From NCBI RefSeq assembly GCF_024213555.1, contig NZ_JANAVO010000002.1:294269-358268 (forward strand): a stretch of DNA of 64,000 nucleotides, read 5' to 3'. A program made the translations under genes and the position numbers. The notes beneath the pieces were generated by a model that made no database searches, was not told the origin of the DNA, and saw only the letters and a program-made list of their open reading frames with translations. This document shows, piece after piece, positions 8,579 through 16,384 of this stretch. Numbering within the stretch: the first letter of the stretch is position 1; each line of letters begins with the position of its first letter. This DNA is from Allokutzneria sp. A3M-2-11 16. GTDB lineage: Bacteria > Actinomycetota > Actinomycetes > Mycobacteriales > Pseudonocardiaceae.

Positions 8579-10684
8579 GTGCAGGGAGTCTCGACCAGGC
8601 AGGCGGAGATCGCGGCGGAACAGCAGTACGTCGACAAGGTCTACGCGCGCCTGCTGGTGATGCGCGAAGAGGCGAAGGCGATGATCGCCGCCGCGCACGA
8701 ACGCGGGCTGGAGCGGCTGCCCGCCGCGCTGGTCGAGCGGGACGCGATGGTCCACCACGCCACACGCCAGCTGAAGTCGCTGGAAGCGGAGTACGAGGGC
8801 CTGGTCTTCGGCAGGCTGGACCAGGCCAGCGGGGAGATCTTCTACATCGGCAGGCTCGGCGTGCGCGACGCCGACTTCGACACGATGGTGATCGACTGGC
8901 GCGCCCCGGTGGCTGGCGCGTTCTACCAGGCGACCGCCGAGCAGCCGATGGACGTGGTGCGCAGGCGGGTGATCCGCTGCTCCGGCGGCAAGGTGCTGCA
9001 CGTCGACGACGAGCTGCTGACCCCGGAGGCGGTGCCGGAGGGGCTGACCGTGGTCGGCGACGGCGCGCTGATGGCGACGCTGGCCAGGGCGCGCGGGCCG
9101 GTGATGCGCGACATCGTCGGCACGATCCAGCGCGAGCAGGACGACGCGATCCGCGCCCCCGCCGAGGGAATCACGGAGATCACCGGCGGTCCCGGCACCG
9201 GCAAGACCGCGGTCGCGCTGCACCGCGCCGCGTACCTGATGTACCGCAACCGCCGCAGGTTCAACAGCGGTGTGCTCGTGGTCGGCCCGTCGCCGGTGTT
9301 CATGAACTACATCTCCCGCGTGCTGCCGTCGCTCGGCGAGGACACGGTGGAGCTGCGCGCGCTCGGCGAGGTGCTGGACGGGGTCAAGGCCACGCGCACC
9401 GACTCCGCCGACGTCGCGGTGGCGAAGGGTTCGCTGCGGATGCGCAGGGTGCTGGTCAACATCATGAAGGAGGCACCGCCCGGGGCTCCCACCGAGCTGC
9501 GGATCGTCTACTCCGGACAGGTGCTGAAGCTGGAGGCGCACGAGCTGGTCAAGGTCCGAAAGTCCGTGCACAGCCGCAGGGTGCAGCCCAACCAGGCGCG
9601 CAAGGTGGCGGCGGACGCGCTGCTGGAAGCCTTGTGGCAGAAGGCTTCCTCATATTCGGACAACCGGTTCAACCGCAAGAACTTCGTGGTGGACATCGCC
9701 GACCGCAACGAGTTCGTGGACTTCGTCGCGGCGTGGTGGCCGCCCGTGCTGCCCACGCAGGTGCTGGGCTGGCTCGGCGACCGGGAGCGGCTGCGCAGGG
9801 CGGCCAAGCGCAACCTCTCCCCCGCGGAGGTCGAGGGCGTCGCGGCGTCGTGGGCCGAGCCGGACGCGGGCTGGTCGGTCGCGGACGTGGCCGTGCTCGA
9901 CGAGCTGCGGGTGCTGCTCGGTGACCCGCCGAGGCAGCGCAGGGCGGCCGACGAGCTGGACGAGTTCGACATGATCGCGCACGAGGTGACCAGCTGGCAC
10001 CAGCGCGAGCACGGGCAGCAGCAGCTGGGCCGCGCCGACCACTACGACCACTACTCGCACGTGATCGTCGACGAGGCGCAGGACCTCTCGCCGATGCAGT
10101 GGCGGATGCTGGGCCGCCGAGGCAAGTACGCGAGCTGGACCATCGTCGGCGACCCGGTGCAGAGCTCGTGGCCGGACGCGGCGGAGGCGGCCGACGCCAA
10201 GGAACGCGCGCTGGGCAAGGTGAAGCGGCGGCGCCGGTTCCTGTTGCGCACCAACTACCGCAACAGCTCGGAGATCTTCGAGCTGGCCGCGGACGTGGTG
10301 CGCGACGTGGTCGACCCGGACGACCTGCCGACCGCCGTGCGGTCCACCGGGCTGGAGCCGGACCTGCGGACCGTGTCCGATGTGCCCAACCAGACGGTGG
10401 CGGCGGCGAAGGAGCTGCTGGACCAGGTGGACGGCACGGTCGGGGTGATCGGCACGATGGCGAGGCGCGCGGAGCTGGCGTCCTGGGTGGCCGAGCTCGG
10501 GGACCGGGTGCAGGCGGTGGGCAGCCTGGAGGCCAAGGGCATGGAGTACGACGCGGTCGTGCTCGTCGAGCCGACCGAGTTGATCACCGAGTCGCTGACC
10601 GGGTTGCGCGCGCTGTACGTGGCGCTGACCCGGGCGACGCAGCGATTGACAGTGGTGGCCTCGGACACGTCCTGGCGCGAGTAG
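8579..10684 (+). CDS. HelD/HelR-family RNA polymerase-associated ATPase
   Basis: UvrD-like superfamily 1 protein of 701 residues, the usual HelD size. The N-terminal coiled arm (RQAEIAAEQQYVDKVYARL) and the family block YIGRLGVRD...MVIDWRAPVAGAFYQAT identify HelD. NTPase motifs are intact: Walker A GGPGTGKTAVALHRAAYL, motif II DEAQDLSPMQW, motif III GDPVQSSWP, motif VI YVALTRATQRL. HelD proteins clear stalled RNA polymerase from DNA; actinobacterial HelR members give rifamycin tolerance. Start GTG 8579 follows GGGGAGCG. Monocistronic; two hairpins follow its stop. Confidence 0.9.
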   Translation: MQGVSTRQAEIAAEQQYVDKVYARLLVMREEAKAMIAAAHERGLERLPAALVERDAMVHHATRQLKSLEAEYEGLVFGRLDQASGEIFYIGRLGVRDADFDTMVIDWRAPVAGAFYQATAEQPMDVVRRRVIRCSGGKVLHVDDELLTPEAVPEGLTVVGDGALMATLARARGPVMRDIVGTIQREQDDAIRAPAEGITEITGGPGTGKTAVALHRAAYLMYRNRRRFNSGVLVVGPSPVFMNYISRVLPSLGEDTVELRALGEVLDGVKATRTDSADVAVAKGSLRMRRVLVNIMKEAPPGAPTELRIVYSGQVLKLEAHELVKVRKSVHSRRVQPNQARKVAADALLEALWQKASSYSDNRFNRKNFVVDIADRNEFVDFVAAWWPPVLPTQVLGWLGDRERLRRAAKRNLSPAEVEGVAASWAEPDAGWSVADVAVLDELRVLLGDPPRQRRAADELDEFDMIAHEVTSWHQREHGQQQLGRADHYDHYSHVIVDEAQDLSPMQWRMLGRRGKYASWTIVGDPVQSSWPDAAEAADAKERALGKVKRRRRFLLRTNYRNSSEIFELAADVVRDVVDPDDLPTAVRSTGLEPDLRTVSDVPNQTVAAAKELLDQVDGTVGVIGTMARRAELASWVAELGDRVQAVGSLEAKGMEYDAVVLVEPTELITESLTGLRALYVALTRATQRLTVVASDTSWRE

Positions 10685-10698
10685 TCCTTCATCTCTTT

Positions 10699-10741
10699 CG
10701 GGCGTCCGCGCACGCGTGGACGCGGCGACTCCTTCGGAGTT
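10699..10741 (+). terminator. Double hairpin downstream of helD-like gene
   Basis: Stem GCGTCC (10702-10707)/GGACGC (10718-10723) is followed by GACTCC-TTC-GGAGTT (10727-10741), a stem closed by a cUUCGg tetraloop. No U-tract. Its position right after the helD stop argues against starting the next gene at 10742. Confidence 0.5.
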
Positions 10742-10813
10742 GTGTCGGTTCGAAGCTCCACACTTCGGTTCTCCCCGCACAACTCGACAGGGTGCGTCAG
10801 TGTCTTGTCCGAC

Positions 10814-12022
10814 GTGAGCACGCTTGAAGGACTTCTCCGACGACCGTTCGTCGCGGTGGCGGGCACCGGGATCGCACTCGCCCTCGCGCTGTGGCAGGTC
10901 TCGTTCGCGCCCACCGTCGACCTCGACGTCTACCGCGCGGGCGGGGAGGCGTGGCTGGCCGGGAGCGGCCTGTTCGACGCCGAGTTCCCGCCGCGGCCGC
11001 TCGCCTTCCCGCTGCCCTTCATCTACCCGCCGATCTCGGCGGTGCTGTTCAGCGGTTTGACCGTGCTGCCGCTGAAGGCACTGGGTTACCTGATGGCCAC
11101 GGTGACGGTGCTCGCGCTCCTGGCGGCCTGTGTCGTCACGGCGCGCCGCTGCGGCCTGGACCGCGCGGCCGGGCTGGGCCTCGGCGCCGTCGGGTGCGCG
11201 GTGATGATCTACGCCGAGCCGGTGCGCGGCACGCTCGACCTCGGGCAGGTCAACGTGCTGCTGATGACGCTGGTGGTGCTGGACTGCCTGCTGCCGCGCA
11301 CGCCGTGGCCGCGGGGCCTGCTGATCGGCATCGCCGCCGGGATCAAGCTCACCCCGCTGATCTTCGTGCTGTACTTCGTCGCCTCCGGCCGCGCGCGGGT
11401 CGCGGTCACCGTGGTCACCACGTTCGTGGGCAGCGTGGTGCTCGGCTTCCTGCTCGACGTGGAGAACTCCTTGCGGTACTGGAGTTCCACGGTCTTCAAG
11501 CTCGACGCCATGGTCGGCACGGGGTTCGTGACCAACCAGTCCCTCCGCGGCGTGCTGGCGCGGTTCGGGCTCGACAAGGCGGCGAGCTTCCCGTTCTGGG
11601 CGATCGGGGTCGCGCTCGTGCTCGCGGTGACTTGGTCCGTGGTGCGGCGCCTGCTTTCGGATGGGGCCGAACTCCAGGCGATGCTCGTGATCGCCGCCGC
11701 GGGCCTGTTGTGCTCGCCGATCTCGTGGAGCAACCACTGGGTGTGGGTGGCCGTCGCGGGGACCGGTCTCGCGACCGCGTCGGTGCGCGCGCCGAGGTGG
11801 TCCCTGCTCGCTCCGGCCCTGGTGGTGGCCGTGTTCTTCGTGGGTCCGCACGCGTTCGTCCCCGGTGGTGGCGGAATTGACGAGAGGTGGACGATCGGCG
11901 AGTGGTTCCTCGGCAACGCGTTCTTCCTGACGGCGGTCGTCACGCTCGGCGTACTGGCCGCGCGGAGACGGACGACAGAGGTGGTCCCGGACGCTCCCCG
12001 GTACGCTGAGCTGTCCAGTTGA
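10814..12022 (+). CDS. GT87 (DUF2029) membrane mannosyltransferase, copy 1
   Basis: Integral membrane GT-C glycosyltransferase of about 402 residues with 9-11 predicted helices. It carries the family signatures VDLDVYRAGG (first outer loop with the acidic residue), IYPPISAVLF, LGQVNVLLM, PRTPWPRGLLIGIAAGIKLTP, NQSLRG and SPISWSNHWVW. Relatives such as PimE transfer mannose from polyprenyl-phosphate-mannose to envelope lipids or glycoproteins. The frame is open to 10742, but that would run through a hairpin; GTG 10814 leads straight into the first helix. First of four tandem paralogues, the most diverged of the run. Confidence 0.82.
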   Translation: MSTLEGLLRRPFVAVAGTGIALALALWQVSFAPTVDLDVYRAGGEAWLAGSGLFDAEFPPRPLAFPLPFIYPPISAVLFSGLTVLPLKALGYLMATVTVLALLAACVVTARRCGLDRAAGLGLGAVGCAVMIYAEPVRGTLDLGQVNVLLMTLVVLDCLLPRTPWPRGLLIGIAAGIKLTPLIFVLYFVASGRARVAVTVVTTFVGSVVLGFLLDVENSLRYWSSTVFKLDAMVGTGFVTNQSLRGVLARFGLDKAASFPFWAIGVALVLAVTWSVVRRLLSDGAELQAMLVIAAAGLLCSPISWSNHWVWVAVAGTGLATASVRAPRWSLLAPALVVAVFFVGPHAFVPGGGGIDERWTIGEWFLGNAFFLTAVVTLGVLAARRRTTEVVPDAPRYAELSS

Positions 12023-12035
12023 CCGGGGCAGTGGG

Positions 12036-13268
12036 GTGGATCGGGACTTCGTGAGTGCTAGCCCGTTGGGGGCCGTCGCGCCGAGCCGCAGGACCCTGAT
12101 CTCCATCGCCGCGCTGGCCACGCTCACCTTCGCGCTGGCCCTCCTGGTCACCTCGTGGGTGTCCTTCATCGACCTCCGGGTGTACCGCGAGGGCGGGGAC
12201 GCCATGCTGCGCGGGCTGAACCTCTACTCCGGCGACTTCCCCTACTCCGACACGAAGTTCCGGCTCCCGTTCACCTACCCGCCGTTCGCCGCGGTGCTGT
12301 TCGGGCCGCTGGCCACGCTGTCCTGGTCGGCCGCGGTGGTGGCGACGCTGCTGATCGGCAGCGCGGCGCTGATCGCGACGGCCTCGATCACCGCGCGCGG
12401 CTTCCACTCGAACTGGGCGCGCGCCGTGCAGGTGGGCGCCGGGTTCGCCACGATCTGCGTGCTGGCGGAGCCGATCCGCGCCACCCTCGGCTACGGCCAG
12501 ATCAACCTGGTGCTGATGCTGCTCGTGGTCGCCGACTGCCTGCTCCCCCGCACGCCGTGGCCGCGCGGCCTGCTGATCGGCATCGCCGCGGCGATCAAGC
12601 TGACCCCGGCTTCGTTCCTGCTGTTCTTCCTGGTGCGCCTGGAGTGGAAGCCGATCCTGGCGGCGCTGGGCGGATTCGCCGCGGCGGGCGGGATCGGTTG
12701 GCTGGTCGCGCCCGAGGACTCGCTGAAGTACTGGACGACGTTGCTGCTGGAGCCCGGCCGGATCGGCAGCGCGGCCTTCGCCGACAACCAGTCGCTGCGC
12801 GGCGCGCTGACGCGGTTCGGGCTGACCGAGGCGGACGCGTCGCGGTGGTGGGTGGTGATCGTCCCCGCCGTGGTGGTCGCCGCGGGCTTCGCGTGCTGGC
12901 GACTGCGCGCGGCCGGGCGCGACCTGCCCGCGCTGCTCGTGGTCGCGGCGGCCGGGTTGATCTGCTCGCCGGTGTCGTGGACCCACCACTGGGTGTGGAT
13001 CGCCCCCGCCGCGATGGGGACGGTGATCGCGATCCGGCGCTCGGCGCGGCCCGGCCCGTTGACCGCGCTGGCCGCGGTGCCGCTGACGCTGTTCTTCGTC
13101 GGCGCTCATCTGTTGTTGCGGCGCGGCGGCAGCCTGGAACTCCAGTGGACCTGGCCGGAGCACCTGCTCGGCAACACGTATTTGATCACCGCGTTCGCCG
13201 TGGTGATCGCGGGCGTGGTCTTCGGGACCCGCCGCCGCTCCCCGCGACCGGACCCCCACCGTGCCTGA
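12036..13268 (+). CDS. GT87 (DUF2029) membrane mannosyltransferase, copy 2
   Basis: Paralogue of 410 residues, starting 13 bp after copy 1. Motifs: IDLRVYREGGDAML, LPFTYPPFAAVLFGPL, YGQINLVLMLLVVADCLLP, PRGLLIGIAAAIKLTP, ADNQSLRG, SPVSWTHHWVWIAPA. The central block is nearly identical at DNA level to copies 3 and 4, suggesting recent duplication or gene conversion. GTG 12036 is used; GTG 12051, five codons later, is equally possible. Expected to use polyprenyl-phosphate-mannose at the outer face of the membrane; the acceptor is unknown. The last 8 bp overlap the annotated start of copy 3. Confidence 0.87.
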   Translation: MDRDFVSASPLGAVAPSRRTLISIAALATLTFALALLVTSWVSFIDLRVYREGGDAMLRGLNLYSGDFPYSDTKFRLPFTYPPFAAVLFGPLATLSWSAAVVATLLIGSAALIATASITARGFHSNWARAVQVGAGFATICVLAEPIRATLGYGQINLVLMLLVVADCLLPRTPWPRGLLIGIAAAIKLTPASFLLFFLVRLEWKPILAALGGFAAAGGIGWLVAPEDSLKYWTTLLLEPGRIGSAAFADNQSLRGALTRFGLTEADASRWWVVIVPAVVVAAGFACWRLRAAGRDLPALLVVAAAGLICSPVSWTHHWVWIAPAAMGTVIAIRRSARPGPLTALAAVPLTLFFVGAHLLLRRGGSLELQWTWPEHLLGNTYLITAFAVVIAGVVFGTRRRSPRPDPHRA

Positions 13269-14514
13269 CGCTCCCCGCGCCGGTGATTCCCTGAACGACC
13301 CGTTCAGGGAATCTAACGCCCCCAACGACCCGTTCAGGGAATCCAACGCCCCAAATGCGGCGTTGGCGTGTGCGGGCGCGGCGGGGGTGCGGACGAAGGC
13401 CGTGGTGTGGGCGGGGGTGGGGGTCGGGCTCGCGGTGCTCGCGGCGTTGGTGGTGATGGCGGGGGACGGGCTGGTCGATCTTCAGGTGTACCGCGCGGGC
13501 GGCGACGCGGTGTTGCGCGGGCTCCCCCTGTACGGCCCGGATTTTCCTTACACCACACCGGCGCTGGCCGATCTGCCGTTCACCTACCCGCCGTTCGCGG
13601 CGCTGCTGTTCGCCCCGTTCGGCCTGCTGTCGTGGCCGGTCTCGATGGTGGTGATGACCGTCATCGGCGCGCTCGCGCTGTGCGCGGCGTGCGTGATCAC
13701 GGCGAGGGTGTACCTGCCGCTCGCGTCGGCGTTGCCCGTGGGCGCGGGGCTCGCGGTGGTGTGCGTGTTCCTGGAACCGATGCGCGCCAACATCACCTTC
13801 GGCCAGATCAACCTCGTGCTGATGCTGCTCGTGGTGGCCGACTGCCTGCTCCCGCGCACCCCGTGGCCGCGGGGGCTGCTCATCGGCATCGCGGCGGCGA
13901 TCAAGCTCACCCCGGCGGCTTTCGTGCTGTTCTTCTTGGTGCGCAAGCAATGGAAGCCGATCCTGATGGCGCTGGGCGGCTTCTTCGGCGCGACGGCGGC
14001 GGCGTTCCTGGTGTTGCCCAGCACGTCGGTGCAGTATTGGACCTTCACCGTGTTCAGCACCGAACGGATCGGGTCGGTGATCTACGGGGACAACCAGTCG
14101 CTGCGCGGACTGCACGCGCGCATGCAGCTGGACTGGTACTGGTTGCCGATCGCCGCGGTCCTCGTCATCGCCGCGACGTGGTTCGTCGCTTACAAGCTGC
14201 GAGATCGCGCCTTGCCGTCGTTGTTGATCGTCGCGACGGGCGCGCTGCTGGCGTCTCCGGTGTCGTGGGAGCACCACTGGTCCTGGGTCGCGCCCGCGCT
14301 GGTCGGTGTGGCGATCGTCGGGTGGCAGCGCCGGAACTGGTGGGGAGCCTTGGTGCTGCTGCCGTTCGCGCTCGGCCTGTACCGCTTCGCCAGGCGGGGC
14401 GGCGGGGTCGAGGTGCACTGGACCATCACCGAGCGAGTGATCGGTGAGGCGTACGTCTACACCGGGCTGGCCGTGCTGATCGCGTTCGTGGTGTCGAGGA
14501 GACTGCGTGCTTAG
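13261..14514 (+). CDS. GT87 (DUF2029) membrane mannosyltransferase, copy 3, with repeat at N-terminus
   Basis: Up to 417 residues with the full motif set: VDLQVYRAGGDAVLRG, LPFTYPPFAALLFAPF, FGQINLVLMLLVVADCLLP, IAAAIKLTP, GDNQSLRG, SPVSWEHHWSW. With the overlapping GTG at 13261, residues 10-35 are encoded by the dispersed palindromic repeat (SLNDPFRESNAPNDPFRES). GTG 13387 (VRTKAVVW) would give a normal 375-residue protein starting just before helix 1 and leave the repeat intergenic; both starts are plausible. It overlaps copy 4 by 8 bp, suggesting an operon. Confidence 0.83.
   Translation: MPDAPRAGDSLNDPFRESNAPNDPFRESNAPNAALACAGAAGVRTKAVVWAGVGVGLAVLAALVVMAGDGLVDLQVYRAGGDAVLRGLPLYGPDFPYTTPALADLPFTYPPFAALLFAPFGLLSWPVSMVVMTVIGALALCAACVITARVYLPLASALPVGAGLAVVCVFLEPMRANITFGQINLVLMLLVVADCLLPRTPWPRGLLIGIAAAIKLTPAAFVLFFLVRKQWKPILMALGGFFGATAAAFLVLPSTSVQYWTFTVFSTERIGSVIYGDNQSLRGLHARMQLDWYWLPIAAVLVIAATWFVAYKLRDRALPSLLIVATGALLASPVSWEHHWSWVAPALVGVAIVGWQRRNWWGALVLLPFALGLYRFARRGGGVEVHWTITERVIGEAYVYTGLAVLIAFVVSRRLRA
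13287..13366. repeat. Palindromic repeat (TTCCCTGAACG arms) at the start of GT87 copy 3
   Basis: A perfect 25-bp palindrome at 13287-13311 is identical to the one at 7472-7496. A second, half-degenerate copy follows (13322-13343), then the conserved flank AACGCCCCAAATGCGGCG. In the upstream-start model it is translated as SLNDPFRES units. Confidence 0.75.
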
Positions 14515-15499
14515 GTGGATCGGCCTCACGGCGTTGGTGGCGATCGCGGTGACCTGGGGCCGGACCGCCATCGATCTGGAGGTCTACCGCGCCGCCGGAG
14601 TCGTGCCGGTGCTGATGACCGTGATCAGCGCGTCCGCTCTGGTCACGACGTGCGTGATCGTGGCGCGGCGCTACCAGGTTCCCGAGGTCGTGGGCGGCGC
14701 GGTCGCGGCGGCCAGCGTGCTGCTCGAACCGCTGATGACGAACTTCCTGTTCGGCCAGATCAACCTGGTGCTGATGCTGCTCGTGGTCGCGGACTGCTTG
14801 CTGCCCAAGACGTTCTGGCCGCGCGGGCTGCTCATCGGGATCGCGGCGGCGATCAAGCCCACCCCGGCCGCGTTCCTGCTGTTCTTCCTGGTGCGCAAGC
14901 AGTGGAAGCCGATCCTGGTGGCACTGGGCGGTTTCGTGGCGGCGGGCCTGGTGACGTTGGCGGTGACATCCGGCAACTCCACCGGTTACTGGACCGACGT
15001 GCTGTTCCGGCCGGATCGGACCACCGTGCCGTCGTGGGGCGACAACCAGTCCCTCCGCGGCATGCTTGCCCGCCTCGGCGCCCCCGACTGGTCGTGGCTG
15101 CTCATGGTGGCGCCCGTGCTCGCGGTGGCGTGGCTGAGCGTGCACCGTCTGCGCGCCCAGGGCGAAGACGTCTCGGCGGTGCTGGTGATCGCGGTGGCGG
15201 GCCTGCTCGTCTCACCGGTGTCGTGGGGGCACCACTGGTCGTGGATCGCCTCAGCCCTGGTCGCCGCGGTGATCACCTTGTGGCGCTTGCGAAATCGTTG
15301 GCTGTGGGCGTTGTTCGGGATCGCGCTCGTCCCGTTCGCGATCGGGCCGCACCGCTTCCTGCCCCGCGCCGCGGCCGAACAGCTCGGCTGGACGCCGTTG
15401 GACCACCTCGTCGGCAACTGCTACGTGGTGATCGGCCTCGTGTTACGCCGCCGAGCGCTCATGCGGCGGCGCGGCGGCTGGTCTCGCCGAGGACGGTGA
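14507..15499 (+). CDS. GT87 (DUF2029) paralogue, copy 4, internally deleted
   Basis: Protein of 330 residues, the shortest copy. Compared with copies 2 and 3, about 45-48 residues are missing in frame directly after IDLEVYRAAG: the first outer loop with the FTYPPF motif and the start of the next helix are gone and the sequence resumes at VLMTVIS. The conserved IKLTP reads IKPTP. The rest is intact (FGQINLVLM, GDNQSLRG, SPVSWGHHWSW). The protein is probably inactive or altered. GTG 14507 follows GAGGAGA and overlaps copy 3's stop. One TTA codon (15443) near the end. The last 41 bp overlap the convergent VKOR gene. Confidence 0.8.
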   Translation: MLRWIGLTALVAIAVTWGRTAIDLEVYRAAGVVPVLMTVISASALVTTCVIVARRYQVPEVVGGAVAAASVLLEPLMTNFLFGQINLVLMLLVVADCLLPKTFWPRGLLIGIAAAIKPTPAAFLLFFLVRKQWKPILVALGGFVAAGLVTLAVTSGNSTGYWTDVLFRPDRTTVPSWGDNQSLRGMLARLGAPDWSWLLMVAPVLAVAWLSVHRLRAQGEDVSAVLVIAVAGLLVSPVSWGHHWSWIASALVAAVITLWRLRNRWLWALFGIALVPFAIGPHRFLPRAAAEQLGWTPLDHLVGNCYVVIGLVLRRRALMRRRGGWSRRGR

Positions 15500-15935
15500 C
15501 CACGAACAGCGCGATGGTCAGGATGTGCACGACGGTGCACCACTCGCAGATCACGTGCAGCACCAACAGTTCCACCGCGACCAGGTACGCGACGAACACG
15601 ATGCCGATCCCGACGCTGGCGAAGCGCGCCAGGCGGATCCGCTGGTCCGGGGAGCGCCACAGGGCGGGCAGGTTCAGCACGCACATCGCCACGAAGAAGG
15701 CCACGCCGAGCACGGCGACGGGGATGCCGAAGACCATTGACTGCGGGCTGGAGGTGACGCGCGCGCAGTCGATCAGCGCGTTCGCCGAGCACACGAGGAC
15801 CTTCTGGTCGGTGTAGTGCGACAGCGTCATGTACGCCGACACCACCAGGCCGAGCACGGAGAGCACCAGCGCGGTCACCGGGACCCAGCGCCGCCCCAGC
15901 CCGCCCGGCGCCGTCGTCTCGATCTCTCCGGTCAT
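15459..15935 (-). CDS. Vitamin K epoxide reductase family protein
   Basis: Membrane protein of 158 residues with four or five helices. It has the VKOR cysteine set: loop cysteines Cys49 and Cys57 (VCSANALIDC), the conserved Ser/Pro stretch SSPQSMVFGIPVAVLG, and the active-site CxxC Cys130-Cys133 (CEWC). Bacterial VKORs reoxidise a thioredoxin-like DsbA partner using membrane quinones and so drive disulfide bond formation in exported proteins. No DsbA-like partner is adjacent. Start 15935 follows GAGAGGGGAACGAC. Confidence 0.92.
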   Translation of the reverse strand: MTGEIETTAPGGLGRRWVPVTALVLSVLGLVVSAYMTLSHYTDQKVLVCSANALIDCARVTSSPQSMVFGIPVAVLGVAFFVAMCVLNLPALWRSPDQRIRLARFASVGIGIVFVAYLVAVELLVLHVICEWCTVVHILTIALFVVTVLGETSRRAAA

Positions 15936-16384
15936 GTCGTTCCCCTCTCGTTACCTTGGCGACAAAGATACCGTCCCCCTTCGAGGGCGACCGAAAAGCA
16001 TTGACCGAAACTGAACGGGCCGTTCGGAGGAATTACTTTCCCGTATTCGGTCTGTTCACCCACGTGGAACAGGAAGTTGCGGCGGCAATCAGTTCCCCAT
16101 TGGTTGCCAACCTGGTTCGGCCAACCGCAGCACACGGCGGGCTACATCGTCGAGCCTGTCACTCTCCTGGACTATTTTCCCCGCACAGTCGGCACTTGTA
16201 CCGTTCCCCTCGCTTCGCCCTGCGGGTGTACGCGCCAGTCAAGCTGCTCATCGCCGAGCGAACTCGCGCTGCCGGATATCGGGGGATGTTCGTCCGCAGC
16301 TCACACGGATTGCCTATGTCGGCGATCCGCCACCACGGACACACATCCAATTCAGTCGTGCCCGAAAAAGGACGCATCCGCGAA
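15936..16384. other. Gene-free leader upstream of the exopolysaccharide cluster
   Basis: About 450 bp with lower GC and no coding signal in either strand. It holds the VKOR ribosome site at its left edge, a TTGACC hexamer at 16001-16006 without a matching -10, and paired GGTTGCCAACC (16102-16112) and GGTTCGGCCAACC (16114-16126) inverted repeats that could bind a regulator. The promoter of the deacetylase gene must lie here. Confidence 0.5.
16102..16126. promoter_or_regulatory. Twin GGTT/AACC inverted repeats, candidate operator
   Basis: Two adjacent inverted repeats, GGTT-GCC-AACC and GGTT-CGGCC-AACC, lie one base apart about 260 bp before the deacetylase start. Tandem dyads of this size often bind dimeric regulators; the regulator is unknown. 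Confidence 0.35.

Noticed and set aside
10742-10813. Upstream GTG start for GT87 copy 1
   Set aside because: The added residues are encoded by a hairpin and non-coding-like DNA after helD, with poor codon use.
16001-16038. TTGACC as a -35 with TTACTT as -10 upstream of the deacetylase gene
   Set aside because: Spacing of 26 bp is far from the usual 16-18, so no promoter was called.
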